Of a DNA stretch of 64,000 bases, positions 1-9,610 are shown one piece after another. The stretch is from Geomicrobium sp. JCM 19038 (lineage in GTDB: Bacteria > Bacillota > Bacilli > Bacillales > Marinococcaceae): the NCBI RefSeq assembly GCF_000698125.1, contig NZ_BAXA01000004.1, positions 62,001 to 126,000 of the forward strand. Reading direction: 5' to 3'. A program made the translations under genes and the position numbers. The notes beneath the pieces are model-generated. The model was given only the letters and a program-made list of their open reading frames with translations, was not told where the DNA came from and made no database searches. Within the stretch, counting starts at the first letter, position 1; every line of letters starts with the position of its first letter.

Positions 1-1560
1 TAGGTTTTTGGTTTTTCTTCTTCGGCGGTTTATTGCTGAGTTTATCGTGGTTTTTTGGAGGTGCGCCAGATGCGGGGTGGACGGCGTATGTACCATTATC
101 GAGTCGAGATTATGCTGGTATTGGACTAGATTTCTACGTTCTCGGTCTACAAATCTCAGGGTTTGGAACCTTAATTTCAGGGATTAACTTTATTGTAACG
201 ATGATTACAATGCGTGCCCCCGGGATGACCTTGCTTAGAATGCCGTTGTTTTGTTGGACGTCGTTTATTACATCGATGCTAATCGTATTTGGGTTCACTC
301 CACTTGCAGCAGGGTTAGCGTTACTCATGCTCGACCGAATGTTTGATGGGCAGTTCTTCTTAGCAGCAGCAGGAGGGAATGCGGTTATCTGGCCACACAT
401 TTTCTGGATTTTTGGTCACCCAGAAGTTTATATTCTTGTATTGCCGGCATTCGGAATGATTTCAGAAATTATCCCTGTATTTTCGAAGAAACGTTTATTT
501 GGTTACACAGCGATGGTGTTTGCCACCATTGTCATCGGGTTTTTAGGGTTCATGGTGTGGGTTCACCACATGTTTACGCTAAATCTCGGTCCAATTACGA
601 ATTCAATCTTTGCCATTTTAACGATGTTAATTGGTGTACCGACAGGGATTAAGATCTTTAACTGGCTATTCACGATGTGGGGCGGAAAACTTCGTTTTAC
701 AACAGCGATGCTCTGTGCTTCTTCGTTCGTACCGACATTCGTATTAGGCGGGGTAACTGGGATCATGCTTGCCATGTCACCGGTGACACATTTGTACCAC
801 GATACGTACTTCGTCGTTGCCCATTTTCATTACATTATTCTCGGTGGAATTGTGCTCGGCCTCCTCGGTGCGACGTATTATTGGTACCCGAAAATGTTTG
901 GGCACTGTTTAAACGAGACGCTCGGTAAGTGGATGTTTTGGATCTTTTACATTGGGTTCCATTTAACATTCTTTATTCAACATATTCTTGGTCTAATTGG
1001 TATGCCACGTCGGGTGAATGTCTATCTTGCTGACCAAGGTTGGGATGGAATGAACTTGATTTCATCGATCGGTGCATTCATGCAAGGGGTAGCAATTATC
1101 TTGTTATTAATTAATGTCATCTACTCAGCGAAGAAAAGACCGAATCATCGTTGATGACCCTTGGGATGGCCGTGCACTGGAGTGGGCGACACACACGCCT
1201 GTACCGGAGTATAACTTTGCACAAGTTCCTCAAGTAAGATCTCTAGATCCTTTATTTTATGAAAAGATCCACGGAGATGGAAAAATGAAACCTACAGAAC
1301 CACTTGGTGATATTCACATGCCGAACGGTTCATTCTTACCATTTATGATTGCTCTAGGCTCTTTTATCGCAGGTTTCGGGCTAATCATGAAACATATGGA
1401 TGCATGGATCAATCCGTATTTCGTTGTTGTGCTTGGCTTGCTCGTGATGTTCGGATCAATGGCTGTTCGCTCATGGAAAGAAGATCACGGCTATCACATT
1501 ACAAAAGAAAACGTTGAGGCTATGGAACGGGAGGCGTTAGCAGATGAGCGAAACCGTTGA
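1..1560 (+). CDS. ctaD: Cytochrome c oxidase subunit I, caa3-type (partial, frame break)
   Basis: Catalytic haem-copper subunit of the membrane terminal oxidase that reduces oxygen and pumps protons. The reading frame is already open at the window edge, so the N-terminus lies upstream. Visible signatures are GHPEVY (Cu_B His and the cross-linked Tyr), WVHHMF (the Cu_B His pair), GGVTGIMLA and HFHYII (haem ligand region), followed by the extra C-terminal transmembrane part typical of caa3 subunit I (DIHMPNGS, DDHGYH). The frame breaks at about 1130-1145. A loss of two bases there, possibly one in the A-run of AAGAAAAG and one near TCGTTGAT, would restore the family linker before DDPWDG. It overlaps ctaE by 17 bp. 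Known family; the break is probably artefactual. Confidence 0.95.
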
Positions 1561-2164
1561 TGTTTCGAGAGGTTTGCCAGCTCATCCGGAGCGGGCAACC
1601 TTAGAAGGAAAAAATAAATTCGTAGGCTTTTGGGTGTTCCTATCTGGTGAAGTGACGATGTTTGCAACGTTCTTTGGAACGTACCTTGGGCTTCGTAATG
1701 GTACGGCTGGTGGACCTGAAGCGGCAGATCTATTCCATATGCCACTCGTATTTATTATGACGATGATCTTACTTACGAGTTCATTAACGAGTGTCATTGC
1801 AATTACGGCGATGAAGAAGAATCAGTTCAAAAAAATGAAGCTGTGGATGTGGATCACCTTTTTTCTCGGTGTTGCCTTCCTTGGCTTCGAGATTTATGAG
1901 TTTGTCGAGTATGTCCATTATGGGCTAGGCTTTTCAACGAGTGCATTCGCTAGCTCATTCTATTCACTCGTCGGTTTGCACGGTGCACACGTCGTGTTTG
2001 GCCTAGGGTGGGTGCTGTTGTTGCTCATTCGTTATAACCGTGCTGGAATTACGCTCACGAATGCTCCGAAGTTCTATATGTTTAGCTTGTACTGGCACTT
2101 TATTGACGTTGTCTGGGTATTTATCTTTACTGTGGTTTATCTCATGGGTATTGGAGGGGGTTGA
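1544..2164 (+). CDS. ctaE: Cytochrome c oxidase subunit III
   Basis: Subunit III of the caa3 oxidase, a 206-residue integral membrane protein that stabilises subunit I and its proton uptake. It has about five transmembrane segments. The motifs FWVFLSGEVTMFATFF near the N-terminus, SFYSLVGLHGAHVVFG, and YWHFIDVVWVFIFT near the C-terminus are diagnostic. The ATG at 1544 follows a GGGAGG ribosome binding site at about 1526-1531 inside the end of ctaD, and the genes overlap, indicating translational coupling. Length matches Bacillus CtaE (about 207 residues). Next in the operon is ctaF. Confidence 0.96.
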   Translation: MSETVDVSRGLPAHPERATLEGKNKFVGFWVFLSGEVTMFATFFGTYLGLRNGTAGGPEAADLFHMPLVFIMTMILLTSSLTSVIAITAMKKNQFKKMKLWMWITFFLGVAFLGFEIYEFVEYVHYGLGFSTSAFASSFYSLVGLHGAHVVFGLGWVLLLLIRYNRAGITLTNAPKFYMFSLYWHFIDVVWVFIFTVVYLMGIGGG

Positions 2165-2169
2165 CGAAC

Positions 2170-2514
2170 ATGGCCGACCACTTATCAGAGCCATTTAAGA
2201 AGAGCGCAATGACAAATGAAGAGATCATGAAGACGCAACGAGAGATGCGAATTCAATTTATTGCATTTGCGTTTATGATTGCATTGACGTTCCTCGCTTT
2301 TATTGCAGTCGGGGCAGAGGTTGCACCTCCAGGCTTTGTCATTTCGTTTATTATCTTCTTGGCGTTCATTCAGTTGTTTTTACAGTTGTACTATTTTATG
2401 CATCTAAAAGACAAAGATCATGGTTGGGCGAATACGTTTATGGTTTCGGGACTCGTATTATCGATTCCGACGATTGTTGCTTTGATCTTAATTATTGGTG
2501 TTGTGAAGTATTAA
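2170..2514 (+). CDS. ctaF: Cytochrome c oxidase subunit IVB
   Basis: Small accessory subunit of the caa3 oxidase, 114 residues, with three hydrophobic segments and a charged N-terminal tail. The segment VAPPGFVISFIIFLAFIQLF followed by YYFMHLKDKDH matches the COX4_pro family. I chose the ATG at 2170 over a TTG at 2161 because the GGAGGGGG ribosome binding site at 2153-2160 leaves almost no spacing to the TTG. It is the last gene of the oxidase operon here and is followed by a terminator-like hairpin. Confidence 0.93.
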   Translation: MADHLSEPFKKSAMTNEEIMKTQREMRIQFIAFAFMIALTFLAFIAVGAEVAPPGFVISFIIFLAFIQLFLQLYYFMHLKDKDHGWANTFMVSGLVLSIPTIVALILIIGVVKY

Positions 2515-2519
2515 AGATG

Positions 2520-2574
2520 AAGGCTGTCCTTACAGGTCACTAATCAGTGGACCTTTTAAGGAGCAGCTTTTTTC
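2520..2574 (+). terminator. Terminator of the cta operon
   Basis: An imperfect long hairpin begins just after the ctaF stop. The left arm AAGGCTGTCCTTACAGGTCAC region pairs, with bulges, with GTGGACC...AAGGAGCAGCTT, and a run of six T follows. Its position and T-tract fit Rho-independent termination. Confidence 0.75.
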
Positions 2575-2685
2575 TATAGAAAACCATTTGAAAACTCCAC
2601 ATTCATCTAATGTCATTACACCATCCACCTATGGATGACGCTACATAAACTGTTATAAGAACATGATGTAGAGAGGTGAATGAGA

Positions 2686-5262
2686 ATGGCAACAAATCAA
2701 ACAGAACTACTGCTGGAGCTTGCTCTACAAACGAACCCGATTGTGATAGAAAATGACTTCTTGATTAGTCAAACGATCACAATACTTTACAATGTGACAT
2801 TCGTTAGCGGGGCTGGTGGACCTTTTATAGTTAGTCGTGATCTAGCGTTTTCCAATTATATGTTTAATATTATTTCGAATGGTTCAATGCAAGTGTCGAA
2901 CTTAATATTGGATGGAGATGCTGTTAACCACCCTATTGGAGATACAACGAATCGAAGTTTAATTGCGGTGAGTGGAGGGAGTTTGTTTTTAGAATCAGGT
3001 TCATTACTAAGAAACAATAATGCTTATTTAGAAGGGGGAGGAGTTTATTTAAGAGGGGGTGAAAATACCGTTAATACGCTAGTGATGAGGGGGGACGCTC
3101 GAATCACGAGTTGTTATACGAGGGTAACAGGTGGCGGTATTATGGTTGCTCTTCGAAATAATGCAGATTCTGTGACCATATCCGAAGATGCGCTGATTGA
3201 TTCAAATGTTGCACAATTTGGCGGTGGGTTGTATTTCCGATCGTATGTGTTAGGTGTGGGTGGGAGATTGAACATAGGCGATAACGTTCAAATTGCAAAT
3301 AATACGGCAGTGGCCAATGGTGGTGGAGTATATGCATCGAACTTTGTTAATGGCAATACAGTGCCACTTTCCTTAACCTTTACGAACAATGCAGTGATTA
3401 GTCAAAATAATGCGAATAACGGAGCTGGTGTTTATTTATTTGCTACAAATTCAGACGATGAATATGTGCAATCTGAAAATGTAATCTTTGCAGAGAACGT
3501 TGCGAACAACAACGGTGGCGCAGGCTTTTTAAACTTCTTATCAAATAGCCGTGCAAATGTTTTAATGACCGGTGGTACGATAAGAGAGAATGTTGCTAAT
3601 AACGCATCGGGAGGCTTTCAAGTAACTTCAGCAGGTGGAGGAACTTGTGATCTCTCGAATGTAGCGTTTATAGACAATTCCACGAACAACTCGCAAGCAG
3701 GTGGGTTTTATTATGCGAATACTTCGTCCGAACCTTCTGATATTGCGATGAATGCAGTAATGTTTGAAGGAAATATAGCAGAAGGAAATGGTGGGGGAGC
3801 AATTTTAATCGGTGGACCTGGACTTCTTACAACTACTGTTATAAATAGTACGTTTACAGAAAACGTTGCAGGCTTATTAGGTAGTGGTGGGGGAATTGTC
3901 ATCAATAGCACCGCAGGCTCAATTACTCAAATTATAGGGTCAACGTTTACGAATAATACTGCAACTGTAGATGGGGGAGGAATATTTTTTGGTCAAACTG
4001 CAAATGGAAATGATCAATTTTTAATTGAATCAACAACTGTGGTAGACAATACGGCAACTCTCGACGGAGGGGGCATTCATTTCTCAGCAGCAAACGGTGT
4101 ATTGACCGCTAGCATCTCTAATACGAATGTATCAAATAATCTTACTACAAATGGTAACGGAGGTGGTGTCTGGGCTAGTGACCCGAATGCGAATCTCACG
4201 TTAATTGGCGCTACAATTATTCGTGGAAACACTTCATTTCAAGGCAATGGCGGTGGAGTTTATTACAATGCAATAAACGGTGTTTTACGGATTACTGGAC
4301 TTGTAGTTATTCAGGACAATGCTGCGAACAACAATTTACAATTAGCTTCTAACAATGGTGGGGGGATTGCCGCTGTGGCTGGCTCAGTGATTATTGAGGA
4401 GAATGCTCAGATTGTAAGTAATTATGCAGGTCGTTACGGAGGTGGAATCTTTATAGCTCTCGGGGCAACGGTAACAGTCATAGGTGGAACGATATCTGGC
4501 AACATTGCTGGACTTGTTGGAGGAGCTATCTATGTAAGTGCAGGAGGTACGCTCACGTTAATCGATGCTAGTCTTATTGGAGTGCCTACTCTAAATGAAG
4601 CACCAATTGCACCAGGTATTTATAACGGGGGAGTTATAAATGTGAACGGAGTGCGAAACATCACTAATGGCCTTTATATTCCTTCAGGGAATAATGTTGC
4701 ACAAATTCGAGGTCCTCTTGCTGGTTCAGCAATTCAATTAAATAACACGCCTTATGTTGTGACCAATCCTGAAGGGAATCCAGTAACGGTGGCGGTGGCT
4801 ACACCAGAATACCCACTTCTTAGTCAAAGTGACGCCGATGCTTTCTTGAAGCCCATCATAGGTTTTGATGGTTGGGAAGTTAGACTTAATGCAGATCGTA
4901 CGGCGGTAGAAATAGCACCAGCGATCTATACCATTACGTACGAAAATCTACAAGGTGGTCAAAGCAATAATCCAGAAACGTATACGATCTTGGATCTACC
5001 AATTGTATTAAATGATCCAGAACCAATTCCAGGGTTAAGGTTTATCGGTTGGCGTGATGCAAACGGTAATTTCATTTCTGTCATTCCTGAAGGAACAACA
5101 GGCAACCTTATTTTGTATGCTGTGTTTGAAGGTATCATACCACCTGAGCCTCCTGGCCCTATTGTTACGGGTGAACAGATGATTACACAATCCATTCGAA
5201 TACGTTGTTGTTGTCCAAATCAGTGTAAGTATTGCAATCCTTTGCATAAGCAAGAGAAATAA
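2686..5262 (+). CDS. Right-handed beta-helix protein with InlB-like repeat and Cys-rich tail
   Basis: A protein of about 858 residues with no recognised enzymatic motif. From about residue 60 to 670 it is built of short repeats of the type 'G-G-G-[IV]-[YF]' alternating with 'I-x-x-N-x-A' turns (many NNGGGV, NGGGI and GGGG strings), the pattern of a parallel right-handed beta-helix as in polymorphic membrane proteins and Pbl/adhesin-like proteins. Near the C-terminus a segment (YTITYENLQGG ... LRFIGWRDANGN ... LILYAVFE) matches the Listeria-Bacteroides (InlB B-type, Flg_new) repeat. The end is RCCCPNQCKYCNP, with five cysteines. No signal peptide, transmembrane segment or LPXTG anchor is seen, which is odd for an adhesin-like protein. 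ATG 2686 is preferred over ATG 2680 because of the AGAGGTG ribosome binding site at 2672-2678. It could be a spore-surface or extracellular structural protein; that is inference. Confidence 0.8.
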   Translation: MATNQTELLLELALQTNPIVIENDFLISQTITILYNVTFVSGAGGPFIVSRDLAFSNYMFNIISNGSMQVSNLILDGDAVNHPIGDTTNRSLIAVSGGSLFLESGSLLRNNNAYLEGGGVYLRGGENTVNTLVMRGDARITSCYTRVTGGGIMVALRNNADSVTISEDALIDSNVAQFGGGLYFRSYVLGVGGRLNIGDNVQIANNTAVANGGGVYASNFVNGNTVPLSLTFTNNAVISQNNANNGAGVYLFATNSDDEYVQSENVIFAENVANNNGGAGFLNFLSNSRANVLMTGGTIRENVANNASGGFQVTSAGGGTCDLSNVAFIDNSTNNSQAGGFYYANTSSEPSDIAMNAVMFEGNIAEGNGGGAILIGGPGLLTTTVINSTFTENVAGLLGSGGGIVINSTAGSITQIIGSTFTNNTATVDGGGIFFGQTANGNDQFLIESTTVVDNTATLDGGGIHFSAANGVLTASISNTNVSNNLTTNGNGGGVWASDPNANLTLIGATIIRGNTSFQGNGGGVYYNAINGVLRITGLVVIQDNAANNNLQLASNNGGGIAAVAGSVIIEENAQIVSNYAGRYGGGIFIALGATVTVIGGTISGNIAGLVGGAIYVSAGGTLTLIDASLIGVPTLNEAPIAPGIYNGGVINVNGVRNITNGLYIPSGNNVAQIRGPLAGSAIQLNNTPYVVTNPEGNPVTVAVATPEYPLLSQSDADAFLKPIIGFDGWEVRLNADRTAVEIAPAIYTITYENLQGGQSNNPETYTILDLPIVLNDPEPIPGLRFIGWRDANGNFISVIPEGTTGNLILYAVFEGIIPPEPPGPIVTGEQMITQSIRIRCCCPNQCKYCNPLHKQEK

Positions 5263-5263
5263 A

Positions 5264-5310
5264 AAAGACGCTTCAGTAAGGCCATGTTATAGGCTTTACT
5301 GAAGCGTCTT
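5264..5310. terminator. Bidirectional terminator between convergent genes
   Basis: Perfect-type hairpin: AAGACGCTTCAGTAAGGCC pairs with GGCTTTACTGAAGCGTCTT. It is preceded by an A-run on the plus strand, so it can end transcripts from both the beta-helix gene and the minus-strand amidohydrolase gene. Confidence 0.88.
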
Positions 5311-5315
5311 CAGTT

Positions 5316-6550
5316 CTAAAATAACTTCTTAATGATTTTCCCGTCTTTCATAACGAAGCGAATGTTGCGTTCATCTTCGACAACGTGGATTCGTTCTAAT
5401 GGGTTCTCGCTGACAAGGATCAAATCGGCTACTTTACCCGGTTCAACGGTTCCGATTTCATCGCCTATCCCCATGCATTCTGCAGCTGTTTTTGTCGTTG
5501 CAACAATGGACTCCATTGGGCTCATGCCAATGTCGCACATCAGACCTAATTCCCGAAGGTTAATGCCGTGAGGGAATACCCCAGCGTCTGTACCCATTGC
5601 GATTTTCACACCTGCTTTATAAGCTTTTCGAATGCTTTCTTTATGCGTTTCAATGACTTGTTTTGATTTTTCAATGGCAAATGGTGCCATTGTGTTTGAG
5701 TGTTCAGCTGCTTCGAGCACGGCTACTGGAGCTAGTAATGTCGGTACGAGATATGTTCCATTCTCAAGCATAAGTTCAATCACTTCGTCATCAATGAAGA
5801 TGCCGTGTTCAATGGAATGAATGCCTGCGCGGATGGCATTTTTAATTCCTTCTGCACCTTGTGCATGAGCCATGACTTTGACTCCATTCCTAAACGTTGC
5901 TTCCTCAACCATAACCGCCAGCTCTTCTTGAGAAAACTGCGTAAATTCAGGGTGGTCGGTCGGGCTTGAAACACCACCAGTTGCATGGACTTTAATGACA
6001 TCTGCGCCAGAACGGAGCATCTGACGAACGACTTTACGAACTTCCTCTTTGCCGTCGCACAATCCGCTTGGCATACCTGGATAGTGGGGAAATGTCGTAT
6101 CGACACCAGACACGTTCCAATTGTCTCCGTGCCCGCCTGTAATTGTTAGCGGATTAATGCTCACTTGCATTCTTGGTCCTTCAATGAGTCCTTGATCAAT
6201 GGCACGTTTCATTCCAACATCAGCAAAACCAGCGTCGCGGACGGTCGTAATTCCCGTATGTAACGTTTTTTTCAAGTAACCGACGCTTTCGTAAAAACGA
6301 AAAGAGAACGGTGTTAAAAGCGTATCTTGGACGTTACGCATTTGCATGGCCATATGAACATGAGTGTCAATGAGCCTGGAAGTAAATAATTCCCTTCACC
6401 ATCAATGACCTCAAGTGAGGGATCCAATGTAGAATTGCTTGAGGTGAATTGTTCAATTTTTCCGTCTTTAACAGTCACCGTTTGATTTTCTTTTGCTTTT
6501 GAGCCTGTTCCATCAATGACGGTGACGTTTTGAATCGCATAGTTTGTCAT
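5316..6550 (-). CDS. Metal-dependent amidohydrolase (imidazolonepropionase-like), frame break
   Basis: Member of the amidohydrolase superfamily (Xaa-Pro dipeptidase / imidazolonepropionase-like branch), about 411 residues once repaired. The N-terminal beta-sandwich (VTVIDGTG...DGEGNYLLPG) leads to the metal site LIDTHVHM. Later ligands and motifs are ADVIKVHATGG (candidate carboxylated Lys), KVMAHAQG, HSIEHG, and MGTDAGVFPHG (catalytic Asp). The frame breaks at about 6378, exactly before the HxH motif: one extra base in CCAGG-CTC restores PG-LIDTHVHM. The substrate is unknown; dipeptides or cyclic amides are typical. It lies 12 bp downstream of the transporter gene 6563-7729 and is probably co-transcribed with it. 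Confidence 0.86.
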
Positions 6551-6562
6551 GATAAAGTCCTC

Positions 6563-7729
6563 CTAAGATAATGTTCCAATTAAAATACTTGCGATCGCGA
6601 TCGATCCAACGGTTACCGATGTGAATCCTCCAATTAACATCGGTGCTACAAGTTCGTCCATTATTCGTTTCCGTTCCACTTCATCACGGCCTGTACTTCG
6701 TGCGACTTCTTCGACAATTAAATAATCACCAGGAAAACCGTAAAGCGCAGTAAGAACAACAGGGATCGCTTTTGTAGGTTTCCACTTGAAGATTTTTGCG
6801 CCGATTAATCCTCCTAGAACAAGTCCTGTAATACCGATGAACATAATTACTAGTGCAGGAGCGATCGAGGCAACAATTTCATTCCAAGTCACCCCAACGA
6901 GGGAAGCAAGGACGACGAAAAATAGTGCAACCATCGTAATGCCTGAGCTATTTGCTTGCTCTAACGCTTTTTCTGGAAATACACGTAAAGCCGTTCCAGT
7001 TACACCAATGACAAGCGCGAACAAACTAGCATTAATTCCAGTTAATTGGTCAAGAAATACTGCCAAGGCGCCACCGCAGAAAAGGATGAATAAGATGATA
7101 AAGTTACTTTCTAAGTAACGCTCAGGAATGAGTAGTTTCTTTGCTTGTTTCTTTTGATCTGTGGCTGCTGCAAGCTTCGCGTAATGGTGATTGTCAGTAT
7201 CGGTACGAATGCTTTTCGCATAGCGACTAAGTAGAATTGAGGTTAATGGCATTCCGATAAAGTTCTGCAAAGCGAAGATGGTGACAGGGATGGCAACGAG
7301 TGTTGTCAAACCAGCAGCGCGTAATCCTTCTGCAGTAATTAAGTATGCAATGATTCCGCCTGTAATCGGACCAGTTCCTGCAACGGCGGTCTCGTAGTTG
7401 AACAGGAAAGTGACGATCGTTAATACGGAAACGACTGAAATGAGTAAGCCGATTCCAGTAATAATGACGGCTTGATATTGCTTCTTCATTACAGAGAGAG
7501 GAATCATCGTTCCTAAGTGAACGATTAAAATGGGGACGAGCATACTTCCAAAGGCAACAAACGTAGTTGCTTCAATGAATTCAGGCGGAAGCACTTCGGC
7601 TTGAAGTAAAATGAATACGATCCCGATGACGACGAGTAATGTCGGAATTTTTGCTCTTGATTTGATAGAGAGAACTTCTCCTAGAGCAACAAGGGCAAGG
7701 AAAAATACAGCTAAGTAAATAGGTTCCAT
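6563..7729 (-). CDS. Polytopic membrane transporter of uncertain family
   Basis: 388 residues, highly hydrophobic, with about ten predicted membrane segments and glycine-rich re-entrant-like stretches (GTGPITGGIIAYLITAEGLRAAG; FGSMLVPILIVHLG). A hydrophilic central loop (KSIRTDTDNHHYAKLAAATDQKKQ) separates two halves of similar size, as in secondary carboxylate or sodium symporters built as inverted repeats. I do not recognise the family with certainty. The partner gene downstream is an amidohydrolase, so it may import that enzyme's substrate. It is preceded by a leader of about 200 nt with conserved-looking stem pairing (see 7800-7925). Confidence 0.6.
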   Translation of the reverse strand: MEPIYLAVFFLALVALGEVLSIKSRAKIPTLLVVIGIVFILLQAEVLPPEFIEATTFVAFGSMLVPILIVHLGTMIPLSVMKKQYQAVIITGIGLLISVVSVLTIVTFLFNYETAVAGTGPITGGIIAYLITAEGLRAAGLTTLVAIPVTIFALQNFIGMPLTSILLSRYAKSIRTDTDNHHYAKLAAATDQKKQAKKLLIPERYLESNFIILFILFCGGALAVFLDQLTGINASLFALVIGVTGTALRVFPEKALEQANSSGITMVALFFVVLASLVGVTWNEIVASIAPALVIMFIGITGLVLGGLIGAKIFKWKPTKAIPVVLTALYGFPGDYLIVEEVARSTGRDEVERKRIMDELVAPMLIGGFTSVTVGSIAIASILIGTLS

Positions 7730-7799
7730 AGTACGCTCTCTTTCTTTTCTTGATTGTGATTCAAAGTTGTCATTGTGAATGTCTAGTCTTTTGTTGCTT

Positions 7800-7925
7800 T
7801 TCTTCAGAAAAGAAGAGCACGTTCACGAGCGTCTATCGATGGAGGACCTGTCGCACAAACGTAATAACCGAAGGTTTAGTGCCAATAGTCTGATCACTTA
7901 AGACGCTAAATAGCCTCCCTTTTTA
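7800..7925 (-). promoter_or_regulatory. Structured leader RNA candidate upstream of the transporter
   Basis: The 363-bp gap 7730-8092 has no gene. On the minus strand a TATACT -10 element (about 7942-7947) with a weak TTCTCT 17 bp upstream would start a transcript near 7935. The next 110 nt contain the pairs AGCGTCT/AGACGCT (about 7900-7906 and 7829-7835), GCACTAAAC/GTTTGTGC with one bulge (about 7853-7882), and GGGAGG/CCTCC that would cross the first stem as a pseudoknot or alternative pairing. No known riboswitch core (ykkC, TPP, lysine, SAM, glycine) was recognised. Candidate cis-regulatory RNA by inference only. Confidence 0.35.
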
Positions 7926-8052
7926 AAATTTTCTATAAATAGTAGTATAACGCATAATCTTACATAAGAGAATGGATTTTCTCTAACTATTGAAGGTGAA
8001 ATAATGGATTTCATTTTATAAAGCATGTTTGAAGGATAGCAATTGCTGTATA

Positions 8053-8094
8053 GAAAAAAGCTTGAACTCTATTTAGAGCTCAAGCTTTTTTTCT
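8053..8094. terminator. Terminator downstream of tctA
   Basis: Hairpin AAAAGCTTGAACTCT / AGAGCTCAAGCTTTT with A- and T-runs on both sides. It overlaps the tctA stop codon and can terminate the tctCBA transcript on the minus strand. Confidence 0.85.
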
Positions 8095-9598
8095 ACATGG
8101 TCATCGGGTGGTCTTTTTTCTTACGTCTTCCTAGCAGTTTAATGATGAGTGGGTAGGATAGAGAAAGAATGGTTAATAAAGCGAGACCGATTGTAATTGG
8201 AGATGCGAATAGAATGGATACAGGACCGTCATAGATTACTGTTGCACGCATAAAGTTCTGCTCCATATCGTTTCCGACAATCAATGCTAAGATGAGTGGA
8301 ACGACTGGGTAATTTAACACTCGCAATAGGAGACCGAGTACACCTGCAAGAATAAGAATGTAAAAGTCTACCGTACTATATCCAAGTGTATAAGCACCTA
8401 GGAATGAAAGAACGAGAACGAGTGGGTACAATACTTTTGGCGGTGTATGTAGGACTTTAACGAGCATCCCTACCATTGCGATATTAATAATTACAAGAAT
8501 GATATTCCCAATGAACATAGAGTTAATTAATGTCCAAACGAGATCTGGGCTGTTTTCGAACAAGAGCGGACCTGGTTGTATACCAATCATAATGAGTGCA
8601 CCTAGCATTACCGCAGTGGCGCCAGAGCCTGGAATAGCCATCGTAAGCATCGGAATCATGGAGCCAACAGCTGCCGAGCTATTTGCAGATTCTGGAGCAA
8701 CAAGACCTTCAACGGCTCCTTTTCCATACTCTTCTTTGTTTTTAGCAATTTGCTTTTGTGTACTATAAGCGAGTAAGGAAGAGATTGTACCTCCAGACCC
8801 AGGAAGGATACCTAGGAAGAAACCAATGGGCCCACTTCGTAAGATCGGTGCGAGTGATTTTTTCCATTGCTCTTTTGTGAACCATTTGCTACCAATATTT
8901 TGGTCTGGCTTCTTTGCTTTGTTAATGTTGAACATGTTATAGAGTACTTCACCGAGTGCGTAAATTCCGATAATGATGACAATGAAATCAATACCGTCGG
9001 TCAAGTGTGGCACGTCTAATGTAAAGCGGTGAACCCCTGATTGTAAATCAACACCAATCGTACTAATTCCTAGTCCAATAAACATCGTTAAAAAGCCTTT
9101 TGCAATGTTACCCATGGATAACGCAACGACCGCAGATAATGCGAAGATAAACAACATCACATACTCAGCAGGCCCGAAGTTCAAGGCAAATTGTGCGAGT
9201 GGAATGGCAAGGAAAATAAAGCCGAAAATCGCCATAACCCCACCGATTAACGATGCGATTGCCGCAATCGACATCGCCTGCCCGGCTTGTCCTTTTTTTG
9301 TCATTGGATAGCCATCAAATGTTGCCGCAATTGAGGATCCATCCCCTGGTGTATTAATTAAAATCGAACTTCTTGATCCGCCAAATAGCGCACCGTAGTA
9401 GATGGCAGCCATTAAAATTAATGCACTGATTGGTTCCATACCGAATGTTAAAGGGATTAAGACAGCAATCCCTGTGGCGGGTCCGAGTCCGGGAAGAATT
9501 CCGACAATCGTACCGAGTATTGCCCCAATAACCAACCACATGAGGTTGATCGGCTGGAGCGCTGTAAATAAACCATCGATGATAATGCTAAAGTCCAT
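8093..9598 (-). CDS. tctA: Tripartite tricarboxylate transporter, large permease TctA
   Basis: 501-residue large membrane subunit of a tripartite tricarboxylate transporter (TTT), which uses an ion gradient and a periplasmic-type binding protein to import citrate-like carboxylates. The family hallmark is near residues 25-75: GTIVGILPGLGPATGIAVLIPLTFGM and YYGALFGGSRSSILINTPGDGSS. A second PGSGGTISSLLAYSTQK motif sits in the inverted repeat half. About eleven membrane segments. The gene order tctC-tctB-tctA on the minus strand, with 12-13 bp gaps, indicates one operon. Start ATG 9598 follows an AGGAGG ribosome binding site. Confidence 0.95.
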   Translation of the reverse strand: MDFSIIIDGLFTALQPINLMWLVIGAILGTIVGILPGLGPATGIAVLIPLTFGMEPISALILMAAIYYGALFGGSRSSILINTPGDGSSIAATFDGYPMTKKGQAGQAMSIAAIASLIGGVMAIFGFIFLAIPLAQFALNFGPAEYVMLFIFALSAVVALSMGNIAKGFLTMFIGLGISTIGVDLQSGVHRFTLDVPHLTDGIDFIVIIIGIYALGEVLYNMFNINKAKKPDQNIGSKWFTKEQWKKSLAPILRSGPIGFFLGILPGSGGTISSLLAYSTQKQIAKNKEEYGKGAVEGLVAPESANSSAAVGSMIPMLTMAIPGSGATAVMLGALIMIGIQPGPLLFENSPDLVWTLINSMFIGNIILVIINIAMVGMLVKVLHTPPKVLYPLVLVLSFLGAYTLGYSTVDFYILILAGVLGLLLRVLNYPVVPLILALIVGNDMEQNFMRATVIYDGPVSILFASPITIGLALLTILSLSYPLIIKLLGRRKKKDHPMTM

Positions 9599-9610
9599 AC
9601 CGGCAACCTC

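Noticed and set aside
2686-5262. Tandem DNA repeat array or autotransporter
   Set aside because: The repetition is at protein level only (degenerate glycine-rich strands); no beta-barrel domain is present and the host is Gram-positive.
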